Part shown: positions 63,974 through 64,000 of the stretch, in pieces
Layout: each line of letters opens with the position of its first letter
Numbering within the stretch: position 1 is the stretch's first letter
Assembly: GCA_036346355.1 (NCBI GenBank)
Contig: JAYEVF010000027.1
Coordinates: 1,612,001-1,676,000, forward strand
Origin: Rhipidocladum racemiflorum
Lineage: Eukaryota; Streptophyta; Magnoliopsida; Poales; Poaceae
Direction: 5' to 3'
Length of the DNA stretch: 64,000 nucleotides
Program-made: the position numbers and the translations under genes
The notes under the pieces: generated by a model
The model's database searches: none
Told to the model about the DNA's origin: nothing
Seen by the model: only the letters and a program-made list of their open reading frames with translations

Positions 63974-64000
63974 CTTCTCGGCCGCATGGGAGCTGAAGAA

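Larger units (their letters stand above)
60243..64000 (-). mobile_element. Chromovirus-type Ty3/gypsy element, 3' part, runs off the window
   Basis: Minus orientation. From right to left: protease end, reverse transcriptase, RNase H, integrase with a chromodomain-like C-terminus, polypurine tract, 3' LTR. The 5' part lies beyond 64000. At least two frameshifts break pol (near 63030 and about 61140), so this copy is defective. Confidence 0.88.

Overview
The window is plant nuclear DNA, almost certainly from a grass and most likely rice or another Oryza species. The reasons are the dense nesting of Ty3/gypsy elements with long LTRs, Tourist- and Mutator-type MITEs, a TRIM, a Helitron, a rice-type NLR, and a DUF4220/DUF594 gene. 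Most of the 64 kb is transposable element. Host coding content is sparse: an IMP2-like peptidase gene that looks broken (10490-12226, +), an NLR-like resistance gene with a degenerate nucleotide-binding site and a damaged tail (about 23755-26495, -), and one intact-looking DUF4220/DUF594 membrane-protein gene (56725-58905, -).

Layout. 1-2000: copia-like LTR debris, a dead coding fragment and a one-ended Stowaway-like MITE. 2000-9600: a degenerate old LTR split by a complete non-autonomous gypsy element (2667-8869, TSD ACCAT) that keeps only gag. 10002-10196: a Mutator-type MITE. 10490-12226: IMP2-like gene. 13872-14247: a TRIM. 14777-18223: a 3.4-kb solo LTR. 19100-23056: an LTR remnant, then a Helitron that carries a captured DUF3537 gene fragment fused to its PIF1 helicase. 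23755-28030: the NLR and its duplicated upstream region. 29056-40551: an 11.5-kb Tat-type gypsy element (TSD GGCAG, LTRs differing at 3 of 627 sites). It has gag-pol on the minus strand and an intron-containing plant-mobile-domain gene on the plus strand. 41304-47080: a large foldback (palindromic) element interrupted by a 4.4-kb solo LTR. 47558-49414: another solo LTR. 50047-51353: two MITEs and a SINE head. 51354-56098: two truncated LTRs in opposite orientations, a CACTA terminus and a LINE 3' end. 56725-58905: DUF4220 gene. 60243-64000: the 3' half of a chromodomain-bearing gypsy element, cut by the window edge.

Four signals deserve the closest look. First, the long LTRs, which differ in length from 1.9 to 4.4 kb, share a small module. 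It is an invariant CTCTGCAGAG next to a 12-nt palindrome whose arms change in a compensatory way (CTAAT/ATTAG, CTATT/AATAG, GTATT/AATAC) around a conserved UCRA centre, which suggests an RNA hairpin. Second, the same LTRs share a GGCAAG...TTGAYCATRTTGAWCCCA block that, in most copies, reads as the end of an acidic small ORF. Third, the Tat element carries an antisense gene with three phase-consistent GT-AG introns, and the whole element is saturated with GCCGA/TCGGC. Fourth, the gypsy element at 2667-8869 has LTRs that are about 98% alike except for a roughly 0.5-kb promoter-proximal patch that is strongly divergent.

All calls come from reading the sequence and from recall of protein families. 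No alignment, search or folding was run.
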